Shown: positions 21,633-32,948 of the stretch, in pieces | How the letters are laid out: every line of letters starts with the position of its first letter | Numbering within the stretch: position 1 is the stretch's first letter | Origin: Poa pratensis | Lineage: Eukaryota > Streptophyta > Magnoliopsida > Poales > Poaceae | Reading direction: 5' to 3' | Assembly: GCA_947311845.1 (NCBI GenBank) | Contig: CAMZMU010000040.1 | Location: 62,121,901-62,185,900 of the forward strand | Length of the DNA stretch: 64,000 nt | Position numbers and translations under genes: made by a program | Notes under the pieces: generated by a model | Seen by the model: only the letters and a program-made list of their open reading frames with translations | What the model was told of the DNA's origin: nothing | The model's database searches: none

Positions 21633-23119
21633 TTTAGACCAAAGGCATAAAAGACCCGACGTTAAATTAATAACGTCACAAACGGCGAGAGGATACAAAG
21701 TGCTGAACCCAGAATACAACGCAACCCCGCACACACACAAGGAAACAGAGCTACTAGGCGAATACAGGTAGACACCGACGAACACCGCCACTGTCCACAC
21801 AAGGTAGACAGGCTCACCCAACCCCTCAACGGGCAGCCGAGGAGACTAGGACGAAAACCATCGCCACTGACCACAAAGCGGCCAGGCTCAACAAGGGGCC
21901 ACAGAGAGACGCCGGTGAGATAAGGTGAGCGCCGACGAGCACCGCCACTGACCACAGCAGCTGCAGACAGGTACCAGGTAGCTCCACACAAGAAACGCCG
22001 GTGTGCAAAGGGAGTTGTAGACCTTGCCGGAGAGAGCTTGGAGAGAAGGTTGCCACGGCAAACACCTCCCAACCTCTCCGGAGAGCAACAAACCGTGTAT
22101 TCCAAGGCGGGGTCTTCAAGAAGAGAGCGACGCCAAAACGCCGCCACCGCCCGACCCAAAGGTCTAAGATTTTCATCCGGAGCAAAGAAGGGCCAAGAGG
22201 AGCCACTACGACGCCTCCAAGGAGGGAACGGCGTCCACGGACGTCGCCGCCGCGGCCCGAGAAGATCCCAGGCAAGGGTTTCCCCTCGGCGTACACTCTC
22301 CGCCTTCTACACAGGGCACCAGAAGTCGCCAAGACGACTCTGACACCACTGCCACGCGCAGTTGCTCGCCGGCAGGCGGCCGAGGTCGCCGGCCAGCACC
22401 AGAGCCCCTGGCACGCCCGCCAACCACAGGGCTCACCACCGTCCAGGGCCGCCACCCCGGCGTCCCAGCTCCACACACGGCTAGAAAGAGCGAGACAGGG
22501 AGGAAGGCCTCCACCACCAAGTCAACCGCCGGCCGCCCCCAAGGCAACCGCAGCAACAGCCCTGGCACGGGGGTGGTAGAGCTCGAGGGTCGGGCCCCTG
22601 CCCTTCCAGATCGAGGTGGCCAGACCGACCACATCCTACCAACCACACCCGGACGCCTCCACGCTGCACACCGGACCAGGGCACCACCGCGCCGGCCACC
22701 CAAGCACAGGCCAAGCCTCCACACGGGAGCGCACAAGGCGGCCCACCCAACCCAGATCGGGCCCAGATTGGGCCCAAATCGGGCCCGAGCCGCCGCCGCC
22801 GCGCTTCCTCCGCAGCTCCGGGCACCACCACCGCCGAGCCACCTCTGTGAAGGCCCAGAACGCCGCCGACACCTCGCCTGCTCCGCCAGCCGCGCGCTTC
22901 GCCGACACCAGCTCCACCAGCGCAGCCCGCAAGTCGCCTCTCCTCCGCGCGAAGGGAGCCCGACGGGGCGCGCCCACCTCGCCCGCCTCCATTGTCGGCA
23001 GGGCGCGGCCGCCACCGCCGGCGGCGGCGGCGGCAGCGGCCAGGGAGAGCCGCGGCGGGGACTTTTTTGGCTAGGGTTTGGGGACCTCCGGAGCTGCTCG
23101 CGCGAGCAGCCCGGGAGGT
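21633..23119 (-). mobile_element. GC-rich non-LTR-type retroelement with 13-bp target duplication
   Basis: The 13-base word GTGTGTGGATCGT occurs at 21620-21632 and again at 23120-23132, bracketing this 1487-bp segment. On minus, the left end reads as a 3' tail (gttattaatttaac...tctaaaa) like the tail of the LINE at 46496-47366. Open frames exist in several phases but show no RT or endonuclease motif, and it looks like untranslated or non-autonomous LINE sequence. The insertion is well supported by the target duplication; the class is inference. Confidence 0.65.
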
Positions 23120-23184
23120 GTGTGTGGATCGTGGCGCACGTTCCTGGCCCTAGTGCATTTGTTGTACGTGTTCAAGTGCGCCTA

Positions 23185-24180
23185 GTGTATGTGTGTTATC
23201 TGGTGGAGTGGTTGTGCTTGGTGTAACCATATTTTTTATTCTCTCTATCGTCTCTGCAACGGAACCGCCATATACACTGTTTGGTGCACGTGCGTTTTTA
23301 AACCACATCCCAACCTTCGCTGCAGCACCGCATCGTCGTTCTCCTCGCTACTAGCGCCCCGGAGCGGGTTGTGTGTGTTGTGGCGTTTGTCGACTTGGGT
23401 CGTGTGGGCGACGGGTCGTTTCGTTTGTGTCATTCTTTTGTACAGTTTGTATGGTTTTTGGACCCGGTTTCCTTATAAACTGGGTCGATTCTTTCTATCT
23501 ATTCGAGCGGTGGAGCGACCACCTTGTCCTCAAAAAAAAAAAATTCTGTAATCAAACGAACGTGGGTGGCTTCCCTCCTACCTAACGGTTCTCCCCTACT
23601 TTGTTGAATTGCTCCACTCAATACTCTGTAATCTAAATAAATATTTGTCTTATAATATCAGTCATTCTAGGATAAAATGTACACAAAATTATGCACGTTG
23701 ATCGTGGTGGTACCACGGTTTCGAGTTTCGTTGACAATACCTTCTCAATTTTGGACCGATATTCAGAGCCTTCTATACGATTTTTGTCAAAATCAGCGCA
23801 CTTGGTCGACCATTCAAATTTTCTTTTAACGAGTAGGTTCAATTTTGACGTTTCGCACAATTTTCGTGTTGTAGTTTTTCCGTTTTGATGGTCATATACG
23901 ATTTATGAGTATGTGTTGTACTGTACGTATGTATGTCTTCAACTACGCTTAGTGTATGTGTTATTTAACTTCTCTCATCGCCGCTCGGGCAGTGAACTCC
24001 GCCCTCATAGCAGGTACTAGCCTGTGCTTGGTATAACTGTATTTTTTAATCTATATATTGTCTCTGCTCAACTGTATCATTGCCGTTGTGGCTATTACTT
24101 TGTGTTTGCTGCACATGGGTTATTAAACCCCATCGTAATCTTCGTCACCACCGTCCTTCTCGTCGCCACAAGTGTTAGAA
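23185..24180 (+). repeat. Diverged direct duplication flanking an A-tailed insertion
   Basis: 23185-23350 and about 23945-24170 share, in order, cctagtgtatgtgt, gcttggt-taac, tattttttat, tcgtctctgc and aaacc-catc words with small gaps. Between them lies a segment ending in an A12 run (23530-23541), which may be the tail of a short retroposon of plus orientation. The stretch 23650-23900 has no recognised feature. Confidence 0.5.
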
Positions 24181-24304
24181 ATAGTGTGACGTAAGTTCAC
24201 CGCATAAATAAAAGGTGAGAGTACACGAAACATAGACAAACTACCTCGTTCGGACAAAGACGGTATGATTAGACTTTTATTGACAATCAAACAAACATAG
24301 TGCA

Positions 24305-27300
24305 TGTGAGGACCCCGGTTTAGCTATCCGAGATACTCGTTATGTTTCCTGCAACAATCTCATGATCAGTCTGTTGTTGCACATAACTCGAATTGGTATC
24401 ACAGAACACCCATAAATACCGAATGATTTTACTTACTTGATTGAAGCCATAACTTCAACAGGTATTTGCAGCGGAATTCTCCAAAACAACGTGGAGCCCA
24501 AGTCATTTGCCAACCCTACAGGCAGTTGACTGAGAAGCGCCCTAGTTCGCATTGACGTTGGTGAATGCTCTTTTTCTCTTCAAACTGCTACTCTTCAAAA
24601 TCTGGCTAAGACAATAGCCAGGGACGAAACCAATATGAGTACATTTGAATGTACTCGCAAACTACCCCCGGAATGAGCATGCACTACTCTTTTCTTTTAT
24701 TGTTTACATACTTTTGTTTAATAAAACTTTGTTTTCAAATCTCTATATCTTTATTGAAAAAAGAAAGAATGCTTTTAGAACTTTTCCCATAAACCTGTTT
24801 TTGTAAGAAGTCTCTTTTAAAACTTTTTCCCGAAAATATATCTCTGTTGAAATAGGTAAGAAGTTTCTTTAAAAACATTTTTCCGGAAAATCGCCATTTT
24901 GCTTATTTCTCCCAAAACTCCTCCTTTTTCGGCCAAGACCCTTCATGGTCAAATCATTTTCCAGCAACCTCATACCAGCCCGTCGGTATAGTTGCAGATA
25001 TCACACATCTCCATTTTAGTTTCAATCCTCAAAACTTTTCAAAACTTGCACCTGGTCAAAGCAGTTCTTTCCAACTTTCCATATCCGAGGACCCGGCTAT
25101 TCGAATAGTTTTACACTCTGCAGAGGTAGCACGCTTTTCCCACACCCATCCGGTAACTCATCGTGTCAGCCACGTCCCGCCATACAAGGTGTATGCGAAG
25201 TTGAGCCACCGACCATAGCCTGTCCTTTGCTCATGCTAGTATAGGACCCTACCGCTACGAAATTTTCCACCTTTCCATCGACACCCAGTCCAGATTCCCC
25301 GTCGGGAAACCTAAGTGTGAGAACTCGTAGTTCTGCCCGGCGAGCGAACCCTTCAATCCCCCATCCTCAGATGCCAGGACCCAGGTCAGGGGGTAGGTCG
25401 CCATGACCATCCCCTCATGGAACGAGGTCATCCTCGTTGTTGAGGCATCCCATACTAATATGAGCAAATTATATGACTACGCCCTTTCCCATAGGTGGGT
25501 AAATGTGGTCGCACAGGGTATTGGTTGTTCTGTAAGTACAAGGACACAATGTGCATTTTTCATAAACGTCACCATTCACCATTTCTCCACTTCAACACCG
25601 ATATCACGGCATTCCACATTTATCCAAGTACTTCCAAGGAGTTTTGAGTAAACCATATTTTTCCCATCCTATAGTTTGAAAAAGGATTTCCATCTAGGAT
25701 CTCCATATAGGGTGTCAAAATAATATACTTATATTTTGGAAAAGGGTTTTCAAAATCATAACTGTTGTGGCAAACACCACATAAATCACTTATGCTTTTT
25801 ATAAGTAAAACATGTGAACCAAAATAGATGTATATAAATGCAAGCTCAGAGGATAGCTTGCCTGATTTCAGCATAATGTCCCTGGACTTCTCCTCACTGA
25901 TCCAAGAAATAAACTCCCATCCTCCTTCAATAAATCCTTTCCAAGGTTCACTCCGACAGCGTTTATATCTAGCGTCGCAACATGAAAATAAAACAACACT
26001 CAATAAGCAAACCAAACCACAAGTGGTACACAAACAAGGAACAAACCACAAGTATCAAACTAATCACTCAAGCCACAAACTAAGATCTACATTTACAAGG
26101 GCATTATACTAATCAGGAGTATAACACCACAAACATGCTAAAACAAGAGGGCACAAGGACACCCTCAATTAGAGGTAATTAATAACCATTTTTCCTAATC
26201 AGGAAATACTTCAGACAAAAGTTAATTACATTGTTTTCCTTCCAAACAGGAAATATTTCAGACAAAATTAAGTCATCAAATAGTTCCTACTAACAAGCAA
26301 GGCTATGCACTCTTAGCAAACCTAAGCAACCAGTAGCCCAAACTTAGTTAAAAAGATTATCTCGCTAATTCAAAATATCAAGCAACACAAGCATAATTAA
26401 CTACTTGTTGGTTGCTTAAAACACCACTAAACTACACATGTTTAACTCAATTAAGCCTAACACATGCCACTAACAGTACTAACATATACTAACATTCTAA
26501 TTATCAGTAACACACATGCAACAGTACCAAAATAATCATCAACAAGCATAAAACACATTTTTATTAACAAGACAATTTAATTCCCTTCTTTTTATTTGAG
26601 GCAGAACTACACTTTTACTAAATATTACTCCTAGGTAGTTCTGTAAATCAAACAATCATGCAAATTTGGGTTTGTGTTCTATGTTACTATTAGAAACTAT
26701 CCCAATTGGATTTACTCCAAAATTCATCTCACAAAAATCTACAAAAATCACCAAAGTGCCACTGGTGTGTTTACAAGAATGAATAGAACTTTTGTTTTAG
26801 GTTTCATTTGCAAGCAAGGCTAACAGATCTGGAAAGGTATCATCTCAACCTATCCAGAGAATTTTAGTTTGCAATATTTGGATTTATAAAACTCTAGATA
26901 TTAAATATTTAGTGCAAAACATACTTTTTATAAGATTAAATCTAGAAGGCACTCAGAATCATATTTTTGCAAACAGCCAGTGTGGCATGTTTAAGAAAAC
27001 ATACAGGAACACTACAAATATTATACCAAAATTATTGCACACATAGATCCACCACAATAGAATTAAAACTACACTACAAATTTAACAGGAAACTAAAATA
27101 GGAATTGATCTATATAAAAGAAAATGCCACTGGGCTGGATCTGCTTCCGATCCGTGCCGTGCGAAGATGGGCCGGCCCGTTGCGCTGGCGAAGAGGTACG
27201 GGCCTCCTTCTTCCTCGACACGCACGGCCGAGCGAGGAAACGAGCAGAGCTCCGGCGAGGACGGCGCCGGCGACTCCGGGCTCCTAAAAAAAGAAAAGAA

Positions 27301-28644
27301 GATGTCCACTGGTTAGCTAGCGATGCGGGGATCTCAGGGGGACAAAAATGGCGAGGAATGGTGGTCTGAGTCACCCGCGAGCTTGCTGGACATCTCGGCG
27401 ACGGAGAGGAAGAGGATGCGGACGGCAACGGCGATCCCGGGCTTCCCAGCTCGATTCCTTCAGCGCGGAGGGAGTACCGAACACGGGGAAGCTCCTGGTG
27501 CTCTTCGATTTGGACGGGGAGGCTTGAATCGGTGGCGGTGCTCGACGGCGAGCTCGGCCGGGGTGCTAGGGTTTCGAGTCGTGGAGGGGAGCAGATAGGG
27601 AGAGGAAGGAGAGCGAGTGAGTGGGCAGAGCGTCGTGGGGAGCCTCCTTATCCCCTTCGACGCGGCAGAGGAGCGAGAGGGGGGGGGGGGGGGGGGGTCC
27701 GGGCGGCGAGCGCGCCGTGCGGGCGACACGGCGCCGTGCGGCACTGCTGCTACAGGAAAGAGACGATGTTTTTCCAAAAACCCCCTTGGCAGAACTTTTC
27801 CCTCTCACAACTAAGTCCTTTTCCTGATTTTCTTTTATTTCTTTTAAAACCAGTAGCCTTTCAGTGATTTAATTGAGGCACTAAAATATTTTAGAAAAAT
27901 ATGTAAAAATTTGAGTAGACTCCCCTTAGCATGAAGAAGCTCCACAAAATTTGGAGTGACAAAATAAAATGTTTGGAACCACATTTGTTCCTAGGGTTTG
28001 AATAGGGCATTTTTGCTTAATTTCAAATGTTGCTCCTTTAGAAATTCTAAAGCAAGTTCAAAATATTATTTTTGAACTCTTGGAACTTCCTTGACAAATA
28101 TATTAGCTTTTGTATTTGTGTTTGTCAGAAACAAACACATTTGAATTGAATCAAAAGAATAAAATAGGATTTCATAGTTTAAATAGAATTAAGTGGTAAC
28201 TATATAATTTTGAGAAGGGAGGGGTATGAGAAGGAGATGGTCATCTTTTTACCTCATCCATGGAATTAATTTCATAAAGAAAATATTTGCTTGAGAGAAA
28301 TAGAGAGTGAGGTAGATGGATTAATATATTAAGATCATTTCTTTAACTCATGATCTTAATTTCTATTTGTTGAATAATTGGAGGAGTTTGTTTTAAATTT
28401 AAGTCACATTCCAAATTTGTTGCCAAGAGTGTTTTTAATTTACTACTCTAGCACACTTGGTTAATTATACACACAAGCAACAACACAACAAGATCACATC
28501 ACAACCAAGTCCACACAAGGTCAAACACAACAATGGGAAGTAAAACACAATCATCAGTGAAACATTTCAAAAGTTTTTGTTGGTTCTGAAATTTGGGTCT
28601 TGTGAAACTAAGTTTTTCTTAGTTTCTAATTTTGGGATGTGACA
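24305..28644. mobile_element. Solo LTR-like element, 4340 bp, TSD GTGCA
   Basis: It starts TGTGAGGACC and ends GATGTGACA (TG...CA) and is flanked by perfect GTGCA repeats (24300-24304 and 28645-28649). No gag or pol motif is found inside. A second copy of the start sequence was not seen near the right end, so this is one very long LTR rather than a full element. LTRs of 4-5 kb are known from Triticeae LARD elements such as Sukkula; the family name here is a guess. Outside flanks resemble the uninterrupted sequence at about 39175-39260. It contains a G19 run at 27679-27697 and a GC-rich block at 27120-27780 without a supported gene. Confidence 0.75.
27679..27697. repeat. G19 homopolymer
   Basis: Nineteen consecutive G in the solo LTR. 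It could be real or an assembly effect. Confidence 0.9.
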
Positions 28645-29283
28645 GTGCAGTAGATGGAATAGACCGTGTTTTTCCTCCGCACGGATGAAAAGAGCCCCAA
28701 ATCCACAAACTTGTGCAAAATCTTTAGCCAAGTGATACGATGTTTTGTCTCATAGGTGTAGATACACACATTATAAAATATATTTTAAATGTATTATAAA
28801 ATGTAAATATCAAGACAATATCTCGGGTATAGATGCATATTGACATTTTATGTCCACACAAAACGTTTCACAAAAAAAAAAAGACATTTCTTGTGGCTAG
28901 TATAGAGAAGACAACAAATGTCTCTGTGAAAAATCATTTTGAAACATCAGAATTTTTCTTTTTTACATAGTCCACACATGTCATTTTTTAGCGAAACTTT
29001 TAGTTCATACATAAAATGTCTATATGTATATCAAAAATTATTTTTTGACTTTTTTTAACATTTTGAAATGTAAATTTTAAGTAGTGTGCATCCACACCTA
29101 CAAGACAAAACAGATTCCCCTTAGCCAGTTCCCATATTTCTGGTAAGATAGGCACTTTGATGTTCTGGCGATGCAAAAATTCTATGCCACCAGGTAACCA
29201 AACACACTATTTTTCTCATCTAGCGAGCCAACACGAAGCCTTCTCGACTAGCCAAATATGCTTGGATTGAATGAGTACTACAG

Positions 29284-29507
29284 TGAGAACCTGCCTGTGG
29301 TAAGATGATTAGGATGGTGGTTGTACCCAGCCCACCAGAGAATCGCAGGTTTGACACTGGTGTTTCTCATTTATGCGGATTATCGTTTAATGAGAGGAGA
29401 CACTAACCCACTTGCTCAGTATATTGGAGGCGCTTATAGGGTATGGGGTGCGTGCGTGCGTACGTTTGTGTCTGCACGTTGTACTGTGTTTCGAAAAGAA
29501 AAAAAAC
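29284..29507 (+). mobile_element. tRNA-derived SINE
   Basis: A 224-bp segment lies between near-identical 11-bp repeats GAGTACTACAG (29273-29283) and GAGTACTGCAG (29508-29518). It has an A-box-like TGGTAAGATGATTAGGATGG near the start, a B-box-like AGGTTTGACACTGG about 50 bp on, and an A-rich tail (aaaagaaaaaaaac). The matching flanks of copies 2 and 3 of the array lack it. The SINE family is not named. Confidence 0.7.
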
Positions 29508-29673
29508 GAGTACTGCAGCGCAACGACCAGAGGCACATACACGCGCGGGCACACGTGTATACCTGTATGTACCCGTATGTGACCTCACCGCATGTACCCC
29601 GCAGGCTGCATCTATCAGTCCTCCTCTGCAACCCTACGCTGCCGGATCAGGTCGGCGGCGCCGGCGGCCACCG

Positions 29674-29680
29674 TATAAGG
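29674..29680 (+). promoter_or_regulatory. TATA box of DUF6598-like gene 1
   Basis: TATAAGG lies just after a GC-rich inverted stretch (ggcggcgccggcgg), about 77 bp before the first upstream ATG. It is conserved at 39807-39813 and 45495-45501 in the other two copies. Confidence 0.55.
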
Positions 29681-29750
29681 TACTTACTCTCCTCTATCTC
29701 CATCGATGCTCCTATTGGACAGACGAGATCTCACTCCATCTTACTCCTCC

Positions 29751-29851
29751 ATGGATCGATGATTTCAGTGGGCAGCACAGATCAATTCGATGCGGCGCGG
29801 CTGGGACAACGACGACGACAGGCACCATCGCCGGATTCCTTGTGTCGATGA
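29751..29851 (+). promoter_or_regulatory. Two upstream ORFs before DUF6598-like gene 1
   Basis: A four-codon uORF (ATG GAT CGA TGA, 29751-29762) overlaps a second uORF starting at 29759. The second runs 31 codons to a stop at 29851, past the main ATG at 29790. The same arrangement is kept in copies 2 and 3. If the mapped leader is correct, main-frame translation would depend on leaky scanning. An unseen 5' intron (the motif TTTCAG at 29763-29768) could remove the uORFs. Confidence 0.45.
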
Positions 29852-32092
29852 CATCGAAACGGCCAGACTGAAATATTATTACAGCGACGACGACGACGAG
29901 GTCGATCTGGAGCAGCCGCGGTCGGAGCTGGAAGCTCTGCACATCGCCCGCTGCGACACCATCCTCGAGTACGATCCCAAGAAGCAATCTCGCGTCTTCA
30001 CCCGCGTCTGCAGCATCAACATTGCCGGCTTCGACCTCGATAGAGAGTGTCAGTATGGATATTATAATTTCCTTATCTACAGCCATTTCGTTAATTTCAT
30101 TGATCTTCTCGATCGATCTCCAATTAGCTAGGGATTGGATATGATGCAGAGAGGGACTGATGACGGGTGGGGATTTTTCAGTTCAGTTCCCTTGCCCCAT
30201 TGTCACGGGTCTGATTTCTCTTTACATTGGTTTTATTTGCAGCTAAGGCTGGTCTTGGGCCGCTGCTTAAGGATGTAACTCCTGAGACGTTGAGGTTCCT
30301 GGCGCCGGTATCGGCCAGTGTCATTTCTGTGAAAGTAATCGAGTCTGATCGGGGTTACCCGGTCAGCGTATACGGTACTGTTGTCGCAAGGGATATCATC
30401 GATTTCAGATGTGTCTATCTGTTCAGACGCGAAAGAGAAGATCCCCAAATCATCAACTCTGCAGTATGCACTCATTCATCCCTGTTTCTTGTTTTGTTTT
30501 TTTGCTTATCATGCATCTTCTCGCAAATATATCCATAGTGGACACACTAGGCACACACTAGTCAGGTGTCCTTAGTCCTCCAGAAAATACATGTATACAT
30601 TCTGGCTATTTACGGACTAAAATGCAAACAGCTACATAGTTCAGTATGTTCCGCTAAATTAAGTCTGCTAGTTTAAGTTGGAAGCCATGTTTAGCTGTAA
30701 AATACCATGATTGCCATCACGTTGGATACACTTTGTTCGTAGAAATAGCTGTGCGTTCCATTTTTTTGGGAAACATTGATGGCTTCCACATATTACTTTT
30801 ATGTGATCACATGTCCAACCTACTCCCTCCATTCCTTGATGTAAGGTGTATAGTTTTCTGCACGAATATTAAAACGGGGTATTTTGTACACAGTGGACTC
30901 AAATTGTCCATAAATAGCAAATACACCTTATATTATGGATTTTTCTTCAAAAAACTGTACACCTTACATCAAAGAACAGAGGGAGTATTATTTTATCTGT
31001 TGATGTTGTGCTCTAATAATGGGTGTTATTGCTGAAAATACAGTTTCACAAATTATTTTGGTGCCATACTTGTTTAAATTTTGTTTCCTACAATCTTCTG
31101 TGAGATTTGGTTGCTTATTTTGCATATTGTGGTGCAGCCGGTTATTTACTATCTACCACCGTACAATTTTCAATTGTGGATGCTGGCATGTTCTATACTT
31201 GAAATAAAAACATACTAATGTACAAGCCACAAATATCTGGATGTTTGTAGCAGTTTCTAGGCACTATAGCAACGTGACAACAGAACTGAAGAAGTAATCA
31301 AATAATTCCCATGCTAGTTAAACAACAAAATCTTCAAACTGTTTGAATTTATCTAACTAGTCAAGCTTGTTTTGCTTGTCATGTCTACTACATAGCTTGT
31401 TCAACTACGTAGGAATATTGTGATTTTTCTTCTTAATTATTGTGCAGGAGGATATGTTAACATTGACAGGTCCATGTCGAGGATTAATAGCATTTGATTA
31501 TATATATTTTGAGTTCAGTCTAAAGGTCAAGGGTGATCCCGACGAAGATTTTAGCAAAGGTGTAATCGTGGACCGTGCCTATGGCACTGAACCCATCACT
31601 GTAGACCTACCTAGTTGGCTCAGTAGAGTGGAATTAGTATTTCAATCTGTTGAATATCCTGTGGCGGCTAGCCTTCAAGTAAACATTTTGAATGGACCGC
31701 CTAATGCCCCTTTCATTGGGATAATATCTGCTGGTACTAGAAATGCTGAAAGCCATATCATTCTGTATGATGGTAGAGCACCGAAGGGCAGCGGGATACT
31801 AGTCGGAGATGATGGCTTAGTTCCGCTAAGTCGTAATATGGTAATTGTCCCTAACCCTAGATGGGACGACGAAGAACTTTTGGTCCATGTTTGTTTTCTT
31901 GATGATGATGAGGATGAAGGCACTCAGGTTACTATACAACACCCTGATGAAGAGCATGTTTGCAATCACGGTTCCTATGAGCTACAAGTAATGGTTGCAT
32001 GGAATTTTGTCCTATCAAGACCAAGGGCCAAACATATCGACACAAGAACCATTTTATTACCCCAATTTTATCAAAACCCTGATTATGGTTAG
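29790..32092 (+). CDS. DUF6598-like protein, tandem copy 1 (374 aa)
   Basis: Three exons, 29790-30048, 30243-30463 and 31448-32092, GT-AG, phases 1 and 0, 374 residues. Residues 1-85 are an arginine/aspartate-rich leader (YYYSDDDDEVDLEQP). From about residue 90 the sequence matches, from memory, the grass DUF6598 family: ESDRGYPVSVYGTVVARD, CVYLFRRERED, LTGPCRGL, YIYFEFSLKVKGD, EDFSKGV and, near the end, GSYELQVMVAW. No signal peptide or membrane segment is seen, so a soluble intracellular protein is likely. The function of the family is unknown. Exons 1 and 2 encode the same residues as copy 2; exon 3 differs at five residues and stops two codons early, where TGG in copy 2 is TAG here (32090-32092). 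Intron 2 carries a Stowaway MITE. Downstream lies a remnant of a convergent RIP gene. Confidence 0.82.
30823..30985. mobile_element. Stowaway-type MITE in intron 2 of copy 1
   Basis: 163 bp with inverted ends CTCCCTCC...GAGGGAG, flanked by TA on each side (30821-30822, 30986-30987). Long internal inverted repeats (TGATGTAAGGTGTA/TACACCTTACATCA) are visible. Confidence 0.9.
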
Positions 32093-32647
32093 TGGTGATC
32101 TATTCCTACCTGGTTTGTGATGTGGAGGGCATGGTCCACTAGCAGCATGTCTTACCAACTTGTAAGAGCTATGGTTGCATGATGTGATGTACTTGTAATA
32201 TGAGAGGACATGGTAGACAGATAAGAAAGCACTATGCTTGCTGGATGTTTGGTATTAATGGTAATTAGTGACTGATTGTAATTATTTTTTCTTGGAGGAA
32301 TAATTTTGCAAAGTAAGATTTGGTGCATACACTTAGTTTGCTCGACATGCTAATAATATAGAACAATAAACATGATGAAGCTAAGCACGATTACAACCCC
32401 TAACAAACACAAAGTTCAAAGTCATAGATATAGGTTATTATAATGTCATTTTAAGCTTAAAGGGGCATGATTAAGCATAGCGAGTAGATAGGCACTAACA
32501 ACTCCACACAACAAATGCATGACAGTTTACTAGTTTTCCCGATGTAAAAACCTGAACTTAACCCTACACATACTAGATTACTAGTTTTGAAAAATGTAAC
32601 CGAAACATACCTAGCTCATAACTATTTTTGGAAGTTGTATTACACAC

Positions 32648-32780
32648 ATGAGAATCACTTTTTCTTTGAACCACTCGTTGAACCCCCCTTTTGCCATATC
32701 AGGTTTGATATGAGAATTTTTCATAAGAACACATTACTACTCTCGCCAACTTAGGTTCTCCCCATCTGCGCCAAGATGAA
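32648..32780 (-). pseudogene. RIP gene 3'-end remnant behind copy 1
   Basis: About 130 bp on minus align with the 3' end of the RIP gene at 50810-51715, including shared words TATCAAACCTGAT and GGCAAA in the same order and spacing. I judge about 70 percent identity by eye. No open frame is kept. It lies at the same distance behind the DUF6598-like gene as the RIP end does behind copy 3. Confidence 0.65.
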
Positions 32781-32948
32781 AGGTGACATTACACGAAGCA
32801 CAAAAACGAATGATGGTCAGGGGTAAAACTCCTCTTAGGGAAAGGTAGGGCCGCTGTCCTACCTGGATATTTCGCAAATGAAAATTTAAGAGTTCAGTGA
32901 CCAATCTACTCATCTCAAGTAAGTTGTGTGACCGTCAGTGCATTTATC

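Noticed and set aside
22206..23015. 269-codon minus frame in the GC-rich retroelement
   Set aside because: Several phases on both strands are open because of high GC; no retroelement or host motif found.
27082..27867. GC-rich frames inside the solo LTR
   Set aside because: Compositional ORFs around a poly-G tract; no motif on either strand.
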